Source: Nonomuraea jiangxiensis (lineage in GTDB: Bacteria > Actinomycetota > Actinomycetes > Streptosporangiales > Streptosporangiaceae). From it: a DNA stretch of 64,000 nucleotides. Below are positions 53,890 through 62,726 of the stretch, one piece after another. Made by a program: the position numbers and the translations under genes. Each line of letters opens with the position of its first letter. Position 1 is the first letter of the stretch. A model generated the notes under the pieces. That model had not been told where the DNA came from. It worked only from the letters and a program-made list of their open reading frames with translations, and searched no databases. The stretch is taken from the NCBI RefSeq assembly GCF_900099965.1, contig NZ_FNDJ01000039.1, positions 28,324 to 92,323 on the forward strand, read 5' to 3'.

Positions 53890-54952
53890 GGGTCATCAGC
53901 TCCTCGACCGGAACGTAGTCAAGCTCGTACCCGAACGCCCTGGGCCCCGCCGTGTCCAGGCCCTTGGGGGTGCGCCAGAGGGGGTCGCAGGGCCAGGCGA
54001 GGACCGTGACGCGCTGGCCGTACCGCAGGGCCTCGGTCTGGACGGCGGCGGCGGTCTCGGTGTCCACGACCGTGATGAGGTCCGGGACCATGGCCCTGAC
54101 CTGGCCGTCTTCGATGGCGACCAGGTTCTCGTTCTGGAGTTCCATGGTCAGGCGGCGACCGCGGTCGGCGCCGGTGCCCTCGATCGTGGCCGTGCCGCGG
54201 ACGAAGCCGCCCGTGGTGCGCCGCTCCACGTCGGTCAGCTTGCCGGTGATCAACCTGACGGCGTCCAGCCGGTCCTGGAGGGCCTGGAGCGGGTCCGCGG
54301 CGCCCTCGGTGGCCCGGCCGATCTCCAGGGCACGGGTGACCGTACCCTCGATGACCGCTCCCCTGGCCTGCGCGGCGGTGAGCACGTAGTCGGCCATCAG
54401 CGCGTGCGACCCGGCCGCCACGCAGACGGCGCGGGCCAGGCGCTCGGACCACAGGCCGTCCACCGGGCGGATGGTCACCACGTTGCCGGCCACGTCGGAC
54501 ATGATCACCAGGTCGGCCGGCAGCCCCGCCACGTACATCGACACCATCTGGACCTCGGGAAACGCCCGTCCCATGCCGTCGGCGTCGAGCAGCGGCAGCC
54601 CGAGCTGGGCGGCCCAGGCGACCGGGGCGACCCCGTTGGAGCCGCCGATCTCGGAGGACATGACCGCGCTCGGCGGCCGGCCGAAGAGCCGTTCGACCTC
54701 CTCGGCGACGCGCTTCGGCTCGTCCTCGCTGTGGATCATCTCGTGGCTGACCGTGGGCGCGCCGATCCCGGACAGCGGCACGACCAGCGCGTCGTCGGCG
54801 AGGTCGGCCAGCCTGACCAGCGGCACCTCGCCGTACTCGCGGATGGCCCTGGTCGCGGCCAGCGACCCGGTACGCACGTCTCCCCCGCCGCCGGTGCCCA
54901 GCACGGCACATCCCCGGGCGAGGGCCGGAATGTCGCTTACAGAAATGCTCAT
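53882..54952 (-). CDS. DUF917 family protein, first gene of the operon
   Basis: The 356-residue protein starts with MSISVSDIPALARGCAVLGTGGGGDVRTG, the DUF917 beginning, and continues with FPEVQMVSMYVAGL and SDVAGNVVTIRPVDGLWSERLARA. DUF917 proteins are often encoded beside HyuA-like genes and are thought to act with them, though the exact role is not known to me. The ATG at 54952 is chosen because the family's conserved region starts there; no clear ribosome site precedes it. The downstream genes follow in one operon to 47081. Confidence 0.85.
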   Translation of the reverse strand: MSISVSDIPALARGCAVLGTGGGGDVRTGSLAATRAIREYGEVPLVRLADLADDALVVPLSGIGAPTVSHEMIHSEDEPKRVAEEVERLFGRPPSAVMSSEIGGSNGVAPVAWAAQLGLPLLDADGMGRAFPEVQMVSMYVAGLPADLVIMSDVAGNVVTIRPVDGLWSERLARAVCVAAGSHALMADYVLTAAQARGAVIEGTVTRALEIGRATEGAADPLQALQDRLDAVRLITGKLTDVERRTTGGFVRGTATIEGTGADRGRRLTMELQNENLVAIEDGQVRAMVPDLITVVDTETAAAVQTEALRYGQRVTVLAWPCDPLWRTPKGLDTAGPRAFGYELDYVPVEELMTRG

Positions 54953-55185
54953 ATGGCGACACAACCAAGCACATGTCACCTTATTTCGCCAGACCAAAGG
55001 GGGCACAGCAGGGTAAAAACCCGTTGCGCCGCCCGCGTCACGGTGGCCATGCTCGATGTCAGTACCGATCTTCTCGGCCCCCTGGAAAGGACGTCCTCAT
55101 GGTCACCCGGCGAATGCGCATGCGGCGCCGTACCGGTGTGCCACGGGGAGCCTGACCTTCCGCGTTCCCCCGCGGCCGTACGGAA

Positions 55186-55257
55186 GCGGGTGGGGGCGCT
55201 GGTGTGCCCGGCGGTTTCATAAGCCGCGCAGAGGCGGGTTCGATCCCCGCACCCGCT
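55186..55257 (+). tRNA. tRNA-Met-like gene (anticodon CAU), unusual D-arm
   Basis: The acceptor stem GCGGGTG/CACCCGC and T-arm GCGGGTTCGATCCCCGC are perfect, and the anticodon loop is TTCATAA, giving CAU. The D-arm GGGC/GCCC is one base tighter than usual, with G at the position that is normally U8. The 3' end is followed by TACGA and has no encoded CCA. It differs in sequence from standard initiator and elongator tRNA-Met genes and may be a Met, an Ile(CAU) type or a decayed gene. Confidence 0.6.
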
Positions 55258-55261
55258 ACGA

Positions 55262-55334
55262 GCCCCCGTGGCGCAGCGGAGAGCGCGCCTGTTTCCGGAA
55301 CAGGAGGTCGCTGGTTCGAGTCCAGCCGGGGGCG
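55262..55334 (+). tRNA. tRNA-Arg (anticodon CCG)
   Basis: All stems pair: acceptor GCCCCCG/CGGGGGC, anticodon stem CCTGT/ACAGG with loop TTCCGGA, and T-arm GCTGGTTCGAGTCCAGC. The anticodon CCG reads CGG codons. It begins four bases after the preceding tRNA, so the two are probably cut from one transcript. Confidence 0.93.
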
Positions 55335-55378
55335 CAGGCGGCGCCGTGACAGGAAGCCGAGCGCCTAGGATCGGGGTC

Positions 55379-55813
55379 ATGCGGATTTCGGTGGCCGCCG
55401 ACAGCAAGGACGGGGTGGCCGAGCGGGTCGTGGCCGAGCTGCGCGGGCGCGGGCACGAGGTGGTGACCCACGGCGCGCTCAACGACGGGGAGCGCGACGA
55501 CTGGGCGTGGGCCTGCGAGCTCGCCGCGAGAGACGTGAGCGAGGGGCGGGCCGACCAGGCGGTCGTCTGCTGCTGGACCGGGACGGGCGCGTCGATCGCG
55601 GCCAACAAGGTGCCGGGCGTGCGGGCCGCGCTGTGCGTGGACGCCTACACGGCCGACGGCGCCCGCAAGTGGAACGACGCCAACGTGCTGGCGCTGAGCC
55701 TGCGGCTCACGTCGGACGTGGTGCTGGCGGAGATCCTGGACGCGTGGCTGGCCGGGCGGCCCAGCTCGGACGCCGGCGACGTGGCCAACATCTCCCACCT
55801 CGACGACATCTGA
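55379..55813 (+). CDS. RpiB/LacA/LacB-family sugar-phosphate isomerase-like protein
   Basis: The 144-residue product has the RpiB fold pattern: MRISVAADSKDGVAERVVAELRGRGHEVVTHG, then VVCCWTGTGASIAANKVPGVRAALCVDAYTADGARKWNDANVLALSLRL, which includes the active-site Cys and the G-x-G-A-S-I-A-A-N-K anion loop. It interconverts aldose and ketose phosphates in the family. The ATG at 55379 follows AGGA. It lies between the tRNA pair and the amidohydrolase gene. Confidence 0.85.
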   Translation: MRISVAADSKDGVAERVVAELRGRGHEVVTHGALNDGERDDWAWACELAARDVSEGRADQAVVCCWTGTGASIAANKVPGVRAALCVDAYTADGARKWNDANVLALSLRLTSDVVLAEILDAWLAGRPSSDAGDVANISHLDDI

Positions 55814-55885
55814 CTCCCGGCGGACTCACAATCGTCACACTGGCGGCAGGGGAAATCGTCGGTGCCGACCTTTAGGGTGCTTGCC

Positions 55886-57049
55886 ATGACCGACGTGCTG
55901 CTCCGCGGTGGGCTCCCCTGGGGGCTCGGCGGGCCCGCCGACCTCCACGTCCGCGACGGCCTGATCCACCGCGTCGCCCCCGGCCTGGAGGCACCCGGTG
56001 CCCGGATCGTCGACGTCTCGGGCCGGCTCGTCCTGCCCGGCCTCGTCGAGGCGCACTGCCACCTCGACAAGACCCTGTTCGGCGAGCCGTGGGTGCCCCA
56101 CTCCGCCGACGACACGCTCGCCGGCCGCATCGGCAACGACCTGAGCCGCCGAGCGGAGCTGGGCGTGCCCAGCGTCGCGCGGATCGGCGCGCTGCTGGAG
56201 CGCATGAGCGCGGCGGGCACCACCCATGTGCGCACGCACACGGACATCGACCCCCTGGTCGGGTTGCGGGGCGTCGAGGCCGTGCGGGAGGCCGCCGCGA
56301 ACTCCCCCGTCGAGGTGCGCCAGGTCGCCTTCCCGCAGCACGGCGTGCTCACCAACCCGGGCACGGCCGAGCTGCTGGAGGAGGCGCTGAAGAGCGGCGT
56401 CGAGGCGGTCGGGGGCCTCGACCCGGCGGGCATCGACCGTGACCCCGTGCGCCATCTCGACCTGATCTTCGGGCTGGCCGAGCGCTACGGCACGCATCTC
56501 GACATCCACCTGCACGACGGCGGCTCGCTGGGCGGGTGGGAGCTGGAGCTCATCACCGAGCGCACCAAGGCGCTCGGCCTGGGCGGCCGGGTCACGGTCA
56601 GCCACGCCTACGCCCTGGGCCAGCTCGACGAGCCCTACCAGGACCGGCTGGCCCAGGGGTTCGCCGAGGCGGGCGTGGCGGTGGCCACCGCCGCCGTCTA
56701 CAGCTTCCCCGTGCCACCGATCAAGAAGCTGCGCGCCGCGGGGGTGACGGTCGCCTGCGGGCACGACGGCATTCGCGACCTGTGGGGCCCCTACGGCAGC
56801 GGCGACATGCTGGAGCGGGCGATGCACGTCGCCTACCGCAGCACCTTCCGCAGGGATGAGGACATCGAGCTCGCGCTGGAGGCGGCCACGTTCGGCGGCG
56901 CCCGGGCGCTCGGGCTGGAAGGATACGGGTTGTCCCCGGGTGACCGGGCCGATCTGGTCGTGGTGCCGGCCGGCAGCCCGGCTGAGGCCGTGGTCGTTCA
57001 CCCTGCGCGCACTCTGGTCATGAAGGACGGCGTCGTCCTGCACAATTGA
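55886..57049 (+). CDS. Cytosine-deaminase-like amidohydrolase
   Basis: The 387-residue protein shows the metal-dependent hydrolase plan: VLPGLVEAHCHLDKTLF (HxH metal site) near residue 55, HVRTHTDID near 113, HLDIHLHDGG near 195, VSHAYALGQL near 230, and ACGHDGIRDLWGPYG near 280 (metal-binding Asp). CodA-type enzymes deaminate cytosine, creatinine or isopropylammelide-like compounds. The ATG at 55886 is preferred to one eight codons upstream because AGGG precedes it. It is divergent from the DUF917/HyuA operon; a shared catabolic role is possible. Confidence 0.82.
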   Translation: MTDVLLRGGLPWGLGGPADLHVRDGLIHRVAPGLEAPGARIVDVSGRLVLPGLVEAHCHLDKTLFGEPWVPHSADDTLAGRIGNDLSRRAELGVPSVARIGALLERMSAAGTTHVRTHTDIDPLVGLRGVEAVREAAANSPVEVRQVAFPQHGVLTNPGTAELLEEALKSGVEAVGGLDPAGIDRDPVRHLDLIFGLAERYGTHLDIHLHDGGSLGGWELELITERTKALGLGGRVTVSHAYALGQLDEPYQDRLAQGFAEAGVAVATAAVYSFPVPPIKKLRAAGVTVACGHDGIRDLWGPYGSGDMLERAMHVAYRSTFRRDEDIELALEAATFGGARALGLEGYGLSPGDRADLVVVPAGSPAEAVVVHPARTLVMKDGVVLHN

Positions 57050-57076
57050 CCGGCGGGACCATCGAAAGGCAGGCAA

Positions 57077-59680
57077 GTGCTCTCTATTCACCAGCGGATC
57101 GCGGCGGAGCTCGGCGTACGCGACGGGCAGGTGCAGGCCGCCGTCGACCTGCTCGACGGCGGCGCCACCGTGCCGTTCATCGCCCGATACCGCAAAGAGG
57201 TCACCGGCGCTCTCGACGACGCGCAGCTGCGCACGCTGGAGGAGCGCCTGCGCTACCTGCGTGAGCTCGACGAGCGCAGGGCGGCGATCCTGGAATCGAT
57301 CGAGTCTCAGGGCAAGCTCGACGACGAGCTGCGCGAGCAGATCATGGCGGCCGAGACCAAGGCCAGGCTTGAGGACATCTACCTGCCCTACAAGCCCAAG
57401 CGGCGCACCAAGGCGCAGATCGCCCGCGAGCTCGGCCTGGAACCGCTGGCCGACCGGTTGCTCGGCGACCCGTCGCTCGACCCGGCGGAGACGGCCGCGG
57501 GGTTCGTCACGGAGGGCGTGGCTGACGCGGCAGCGGCGCTGGAGGGCGCCAGGGCGATCCTGATCGAGCGCTTCGCCGAGGACGCCGACCTCATCGGCGG
57601 CCTGCGCGAGCAGCTCTGGACCCGCGGGCGGCTGGTGTCGCAGGTCCGGGAGGGCAAGGAGGAGGCGGGGGCCAAGTTCTCCGACTACTTCGAGTTCGGG
57701 GAGCCGTTCACGAAGTTGCCCTCGCACCGGATCCTGGCCATGTTCCGGGGGGAGAAGGAGGAGATCCTCTCCGTCACCCTGGAGCCCGACGACAGCCCCG
57801 ACTATGAGCTGCGCGTAGCCTCCCGGTTCGGCATCTCCGACCAGGGGCGTCCGGCCGACAAGTGGCTGAGCGAGACCGTGCGCTGGGCCTGGCGCACCCG
57901 CATCCTCGTGCATCTGGGCATCGACCTGCGGATGCGGCTGTGGCAGGCGGCCGAGGACGAGGCGGTCCGGGTGTTCGCGGCCAACCTGCGTGACCTGCTG
58001 CTGGCCGCTCCCGCGGGGACCCGGGCGACGATGGGGCTCGACCCCGGGCTGCGCACCGGCGTGAAGGTGGCCGTGGTCGACGCCACCGGCAAGGTCGTGG
58101 AGACGACGACGATCTACCCGCACGAGCCCAGGCGGCAGTGGGACCAGTCGCTGGCCGTCCTCGGGGCGCTCGCGCAGCGGCACGGGGTGGAGCTGATCGC
58201 CATCGGCAACGGCACCGCGTCCCGCGAGACCGACAAGCTGGCCGGAGAGCTGGTCAAGCTCATGCCGTCGGTGACCAAGATCGTGGTGTCGGAGGCCGGG
58301 GCGTCGGTCTACTCGGCCTCGCCCTACGCCTCTCAGGAGCTGCCCGAGCTGGACGTGTCCCTGCGCGGCGCGGTCTCCATCGCCCGGCGGCTGCAGGACC
58401 CGCTGGCCGAGCTGGTCAAGATCGACCCCAAGTCGATCGGCGTCGGCCAATACCAGCACGACCTGGCCGAGTCCAAGCTGTCCCGCTCACTCGACGCGGT
58501 GGTCGAAGACTGCGTCAACGCCGTCGGGGTGGACGTCAACACGGCCTCCGCGCCCCTGCTCACCCGCGTGTCCGGGATCGGCTCCACGCTGGCCGAGAGC
58601 ATCGTCCGCCACCGCGACGCCAACGGCCCCTTCCGGACCCGCGCGGCGCTCAAGAGCGTGCCGCGGCTCGGCCCCAAGGCGTTCGAGCAGTGCGCGGGCT
58701 TCCTGCGCATCCCTGGCGGCGACGACCCGCTCGACGTGTCCAGCGTGCACCCGGAGTCCTATCCGGTCGTGCGCCGCATCCTCGGCTCGGTCAGGTCCGA
58801 CCTCAAGTCGCTGATCGGCAACACGGCGGTGCTGCGCGCGCTCCAACCGACCGACTTCACCGACGAGACGTTCGGCCTGCCCACGGTCACCGACATCCTG
58901 CGCGAGCTGGAGAAGCCGGGCCGTGACCCGCGTCCGGCCTTCAAGACCGCCACCTTCAAGGAAGGGGTCGAGAAGCTCTCCGACCTGACGCAGGGGATGA
59001 TCCTGGAGGGCGTGGTCACCAACGTCGCGGCCTTCGGCGCCTTCGTGGACGTCGGCGTCCATCAGGACGGCCTGGTCCACGTGTCGGCCATGTCCCACAA
59101 TTACGTGAAGGATCCGCGCGATGTGGTCAAGCCCGGGGACATCGTCCGGGTCAAGGTCCTCGACGTCGACATTCCGCGTAAGCGCATCTCTTTGACGTTG
59201 CGCCTGGACGACGAGACGACGGCCCAACCCTCAGGCGACGGCCCCCGCCGCCCATCCGCCCGCCAGGGCGGCGCCCGTGGAGATGGCGCGCGTGGTGACG
59301 GCCCCCGTGGTGACGGCGCTCGTGGCGACGGTCCCCGTGGGGATGGCGCCCGTGGGGATGGTTCGCGCGGCAACGGTGCTCGCGGTGACGGGTCTCGCGG
59401 GGAGGGCTCTCGCGGTGACGGACGCCGGGGGGACGGCGGCCAGCGGGGTCGGGGCCAGGGCGGTCGTGGGGACGACCAGCGCGGCCGGGGCGACGGCGGG
59501 CGCGGTGACGGCCAGCGTGGTCGCGGCGACGGTCAGCGCGGGGACGGTCAGCGCGGGGACGGCGGCCAGCGCGGTCGCGGCGACGGCCGTGGAGGCCAGC
59601 GCCGCCAGGACCGCCCGGCCCCGACGGGCGCCATGGCCGAGGCCCTCCGCAAGGCCGGCTTGGGCGGCGACAACCGCTAG
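57077..59680 (+). CDS. tex: Tex-like RNA-binding transcription accessory protein
   Basis: The 867-residue protein has the full Tex layout: an N-terminal helical region (VPFIARYRKEVTGALDD), YLPYKPKRRTKAQIARELGLEPLAD, the YqgF-like fold with TMGLDPGLRTGVKVAVVD, the HhH pair (GVDVNTASAPLLTRVSGIGSTLAESIV, RLGPKAFEQCAGFLRI) and an S1 domain (GMILEGVVTNVAAFGAFVDVGVHQDGLVHVS). The C-terminus adds a disordered Gly/Asp/Arg tail. It acts with RNA polymerase and RNA. A GTG at 57077 follows AAAGGCAGG. Confidence 0.94.
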   Translation: MLSIHQRIAAELGVRDGQVQAAVDLLDGGATVPFIARYRKEVTGALDDAQLRTLEERLRYLRELDERRAAILESIESQGKLDDELREQIMAAETKARLEDIYLPYKPKRRTKAQIARELGLEPLADRLLGDPSLDPAETAAGFVTEGVADAAAALEGARAILIERFAEDADLIGGLREQLWTRGRLVSQVREGKEEAGAKFSDYFEFGEPFTKLPSHRILAMFRGEKEEILSVTLEPDDSPDYELRVASRFGISDQGRPADKWLSETVRWAWRTRILVHLGIDLRMRLWQAAEDEAVRVFAANLRDLLLAAPAGTRATMGLDPGLRTGVKVAVVDATGKVVETTTIYPHEPRRQWDQSLAVLGALAQRHGVELIAIGNGTASRETDKLAGELVKLMPSVTKIVVSEAGASVYSASPYASQELPELDVSLRGAVSIARRLQDPLAELVKIDPKSIGVGQYQHDLAESKLSRSLDAVVEDCVNAVGVDVNTASAPLLTRVSGIGSTLAESIVRHRDANGPFRTRAALKSVPRLGPKAFEQCAGFLRIPGGDDPLDVSSVHPESYPVVRRILGSVRSDLKSLIGNTAVLRALQPTDFTDETFGLPTVTDILRELEKPGRDPRPAFKTATFKEGVEKLSDLTQGMILEGVVTNVAAFGAFVDVGVHQDGLVHVSAMSHNYVKDPRDVVKPGDIVRVKVLDVDIPRKRISLTLRLDDETTAQPSGDGPRRPSARQGGARGDGARGDGPRGDGARGDGPRGDGARGDGSRGNGARGDGSRGEGSRGDGRRGDGGQRGRGQGGRGDDQRGRGDGGRGDGQRGRGDGQRGDGQRGDGGQRGRGDGRGGQRRQDRPAPTGAMAEALRKAGLGGDNR
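59258..59600 (+). repeat. Gly-Asp-Arg repeat tail in Tex
   Basis: The codons after the S1 domain give repeated G-A-R-G-D and G-P-R-G-D units, then G-Q-R-G-R-G-D units, for about 115 residues. At DNA level it is a degenerate tandem repeat around GGTGACGG. Such tails bind RNA and stay disordered; the unit number may vary by slippage. Confidence 0.75.
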
Positions 59681-59942
59681 ACCCCGCATCGACGCCGCCC
59701 CATCACGGTGTTCCGACCGAGCGGCGGTTCGCCCCAGAGGTACTCCTCGGGCGAACCGCCGCGCAGGTGAGCGCCGCGCACGTGTGAGCGACTCGCCCAT
59801 GCGCGCCCCACCCGTGCGCGCCATGCAAGGGTGCTCGTACGGCAGGCCGTTGAGCGCGTGGACGGTGGGTCGCTGCGACTGAGTCAGCGGTGAACACCCG
59901 TCCCCGGTGGACGCGTGCGTTCCTGGAGGCACCGTCTCCAGG
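59681..59942. other. Spacer between Tex and the IS30 element
   Basis: I see no gene and no clear terminator here. A GAACCGCC/GGCGGTTC pair near 59726 and 59753 may form a loose hairpin after tex (ACCGAGCGGCGGTTCGCC and GGCGAACCGCCG). Confidence 0.4.
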
Positions 59943-61448
59943 GGGCGGGCCGTTGTTGGTGGGGGCATCCCCCTTCTCTTCTAGTGGTCGCCCAGTTGAG
60001 GGGATGCGATGGACTTCGAGATCCGGGAGGACCGAGAACGCACTCGGGGACGCAGGGCGCTTTCCCGAGAGCGGGCGGCATACTTGCGGCTCGTGCAGCA
60101 GGGCTTGAGTAACCAGGAGGCATGCCGGACCGTCGGCATCAACTCCCGGACCGGACGATGATGGCGTAACGGACGCAATCCGACCGGCAAGCACGTGGGG
60201 GCGCTACCGATCACATCGGCGGCGCCCCCAGACGTGCGTGGCCGCTACCTGAACGAGACCGAGCGGATCCACATTGCCGACCGGGTGCGGGAAAGGCGTC
60301 GATTCGGGAGATCGCGCGCGAGCTCGGCCGCGCGCCCTCCACCATCAGCCGGGAGATCCGCCGCAACCGGCACCCTGGCAACGGCCAGTACCGGCCGCAC
60401 GCGGCCCAGGCCCGAGCCGACGCGCGCAGGCCTCGCCCCAAGCCCAGCAAGATCGGCCAGAACTCGGAGTTACGGGCATACATTCAAGGCCACCTGCACC
60501 AGCGCTGGAGCCCGGAGCAGATCGTCCAGAGCCTGCGCCGAACCTTTCCCGAGCGGCCGGAGACGCATGTGTGCCACGAGACCATCTACCAGGCGCTCTA
60601 CGTCCAAGGCCGCGGCGAACTGCGCCGCGAGCTGACCCGGGCGCTGCGCACCGTCCGCGCCATGCGCAAGCCCCGCCGCCTGGCCCAGCAGCGACAGCCC
60701 CGCTGCAGCACGCCCATGGTCATGATCAGCGAGCGCCCCGCCGAAGCCGACGACCGAGCTGTGCCCGGCCACTGGGAAGGCGACCTCATCATCGGCAAGA
60801 ACGGCAACTCCGCCATCGGACCTTCGTCGAGCGCTCCACCCGTGACGTGATGCTCATCCACCTCCCGCACGGCCGCAGCGCCGAACTGATGCGCGAGGCT
60901 CTCACCCAGACCGTCACGACCCTGCCACGCCACCTGCTGCGATTCCTCACCTGGGATCAGGGATTAGAAATGGGCTCCCACGGCGCCTTCACCCTCGCAA
61001 CCGACATCCCGGTCTACTTCTGCGACCCGGCCAGCCCATGGCAGCGAGGCTCCAACGAGAACACCAACGGCCTGCTACGCCAGTACTTCCCCAAGGGCAC
61101 CGACCTGTCCGTCCACACCCGCGACCAGCTCGACGCCGTCGCCGCCGAATTGAACTCCCGACCTCGTAAGACGCTCGACTGGGACACCCGGCCGAACGCC
61201 TCGCCGAACTCCTGGCGGCCTGCGCCTGACCTGGGAGCGGTGGGGGGCACGAAGCGCTCACAGGAGGGCATCAGAGGCGAACGTGAACGCCACCACCCAC
61301 CAGAAAATGGCGCTCACCGCTGGGATGACGCCCCTCACCGGAGGAGCGGCGCGCTCCCCACCAACAACGGCACCCCTCCGGGGATGATGCCCTCACGAGG
61401 AACGGCACGCCCCCTGAGGACAGTGCCCCCACCAACAACGGCCCGCCC
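59943..61448 (+). mobile_element. IS30-family element with 25-bp inverted ends, inactive
   Basis: The 25 bases at 59943-59967 are repeated exactly in reverse complement at 61424-61448; both contain CCGTTGTTGG. A further copy of the inner CCACCAACAACGG lies at 61358-61370. The element of about 1.5 kb carries a damaged IS30-type transposase gene. A direct target duplication was not evident. Confidence 0.75.
60009..61229 (+). pseudogene. IS30-family transposase, inactivated
   Basis: The reading starts at 60009 with a helix-turn-helix (YLRLVQQGLSNQEACRTVGI). A TGA at 60159-60161 replaces the CGA expected in the RTGRRWRNGR block. A missing A near 60293 shifts the frame before SIREIARELGRAPSTISREIRRN, a missing C near 60827 shifts it again before FVERSTRDVMLIHLP, and another shift near 61193 precedes the ERLAELLAA end. 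The DDE segments HWEGDLIIGK, LTWDQGLEM and the NENTNGLLRQYFPKGTDL block are otherwise recognisable. At least four changes make it dead. Confidence 0.88.
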
Positions 61449-61523
61449 TTTGGGGGGCGCTTTCTAGGGGTCGTCGCAACACGGTGATCGGTCGCTGGCG
61501 GCAGCCAGCCTAGTGTGAGGGCC

Positions 61524-61566
61524 TGGGTTTCCGCGTTACCTCATGTTGAGAGAACGCGGAAACCCA
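61524..61566 (-). terminator. Strong hairpin downstream of the NmrA-like gene
   Basis: TGGGTTTCCGCGTT (61524-61537) pairs exactly with AACGCGGAAACCCA (61553-61566). The 15-base loop holds a further CTCA/TGAG pair. It lies 54 bases past the stop of the minus-strand gene ending at 61620, and is the likely end of its transcript. Confidence 0.65.
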
Positions 61567-61619
61567 TAGCCCTGAATCACGGAGATCAGCCAGCGTGGGT
61601 GGTATCCAGCCGACAGAGA

Positions 61620-62438
61620 TCATCCCCGGCCTAGAAAGCGCTCTGCGTGCTCGTCCACCCACTGTGTGAACGTACGCGCCGGACGGCCGGTCACCCGTTC
61701 GACCGTCTCGTCCACGGTCGTGGAGGAATCGCTGGGCGCGGCATACCAGCCGACGACATACTCGGCGTCCGCCTGGGACACTCCGATGGCCATCAGCCTG
61801 TGGACCGCCTGTTCGCGCGTAATCGGCTCGAAGGCGATGTCACGGCGGATAGCCCGGGACAGGATCGCGATCCGCTCACGCGGGGTCAGCGATTCGGGCC
61901 CGGTGAGGTTGTAGGAACGCCCCGCATGGCCATCATCGAGCAGTGCAACGGCCGCCACGGCCGCGATGTCGGCCTCGTGCACCAGCGCACTGGGAAAGTC
62001 GTACGGCTCTCGGACCACCCCCTCGGCTCGAATCGACTCGGCCCACGTCAACGTGTTGGACATGAACTCTTGCGCCTCCAGACGTGTCCATTCCACGCCC
62101 GAGTCCGCCACCGCCTGCTCGACCGGCCCCACCCAGCCGCCCCACAGCACGGTGAAGCGCCGAACACCTGCGGCGATCGCTCGCTGGACCAGCTCGGGCC
62201 CAACCTCGGCAAGCCCAGCTGTCACCGTGATATGCAGCCGGCTGACGCCATCGAGTACGGCGTTCAACTTCTCTGGTGCTGTGTGCGTGCCGGCCACCAG
62301 CTCCACCTCGGCCGGAAACCGTCCCGCGGCCGCAGCGGGATTCCGCGTCAGTGCCCGAACGCGCTCTCCTCGGCGGACCAGCTCTGCCACAACGTGCCGG
62401 CCGGTGTTCCCGGTGGCACCCGTCACCAATGTCGTCAT
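61620..62438 (-). CDS. NmrA-like NAD(P)-binding protein
   Basis: The 272-residue protein has the Rossmann start TTLVTGATGNTGRHVVAELVRRGERVRALTRN (GATGNTG nucleotide loop), and later YNLTGPESLTPRERIAILSRAI, the usual end of atypical SDR/NmrA proteins. The SDR catalytic Tyr-Lys pair is not in the classical place, so it may be a redox sensor or a quinone reductase-like enzyme. An inverted repeat, GGTCGTC and GACGACC, lies at 62454-62460 and 62479-62485 just upstream and may be a regulator site. Confidence 0.85.
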   Translation of the reverse strand: MTTLVTGATGNTGRHVVAELVRRGERVRALTRNPAAAAGRFPAEVELVAGTHTAPEKLNAVLDGVSRLHITVTAGLAEVGPELVQRAIAAGVRRFTVLWGGWVGPVEQAVADSGVEWTRLEAQEFMSNTLTWAESIRAEGVVREPYDFPSALVHEADIAAVAAVALLDDGHAGRSYNLTGPESLTPRERIAILSRAIRRDIAFEPITREQAVHRLMAIGVSQADAEYVVGWYAAPSDSSTTVDETVERVTGRPARTFTQWVDEHAERFLGRG

Positions 62439-62726
62439 AGTTGAGCTTCTTAAGGTCGTCTGTCAGGAGTGAGTTGCTGACGACCCTAGAGACTCAACCG
62501 CACTTGAGGTCAAGAAGCCCGCCCGACTGCCGGTGTGCCTGTCGGTCCGGCTGGTCACCTGGCCCGGTGATCGCCACCGCACCTGGGATCCTGGGCCGAT
62601 GAGGCCACTTCGCCCCGGACACCGGCGTCTACACGGCAACCCCGGCATCGCTGGCTTTCGGCTGGGCTGGGTGGGTGCTGGTGCGGTGCGGTGGGGTCGG
62701 GGTGGCGATACGGTCTAAGGGTGAGC

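Noticed and set aside
55835..58459. An 874-codon open frame opposite the amidohydrolase and Tex
   Set aside because: It is an antisense shadow of two recognised genes; the composition is biased and no motif is present.
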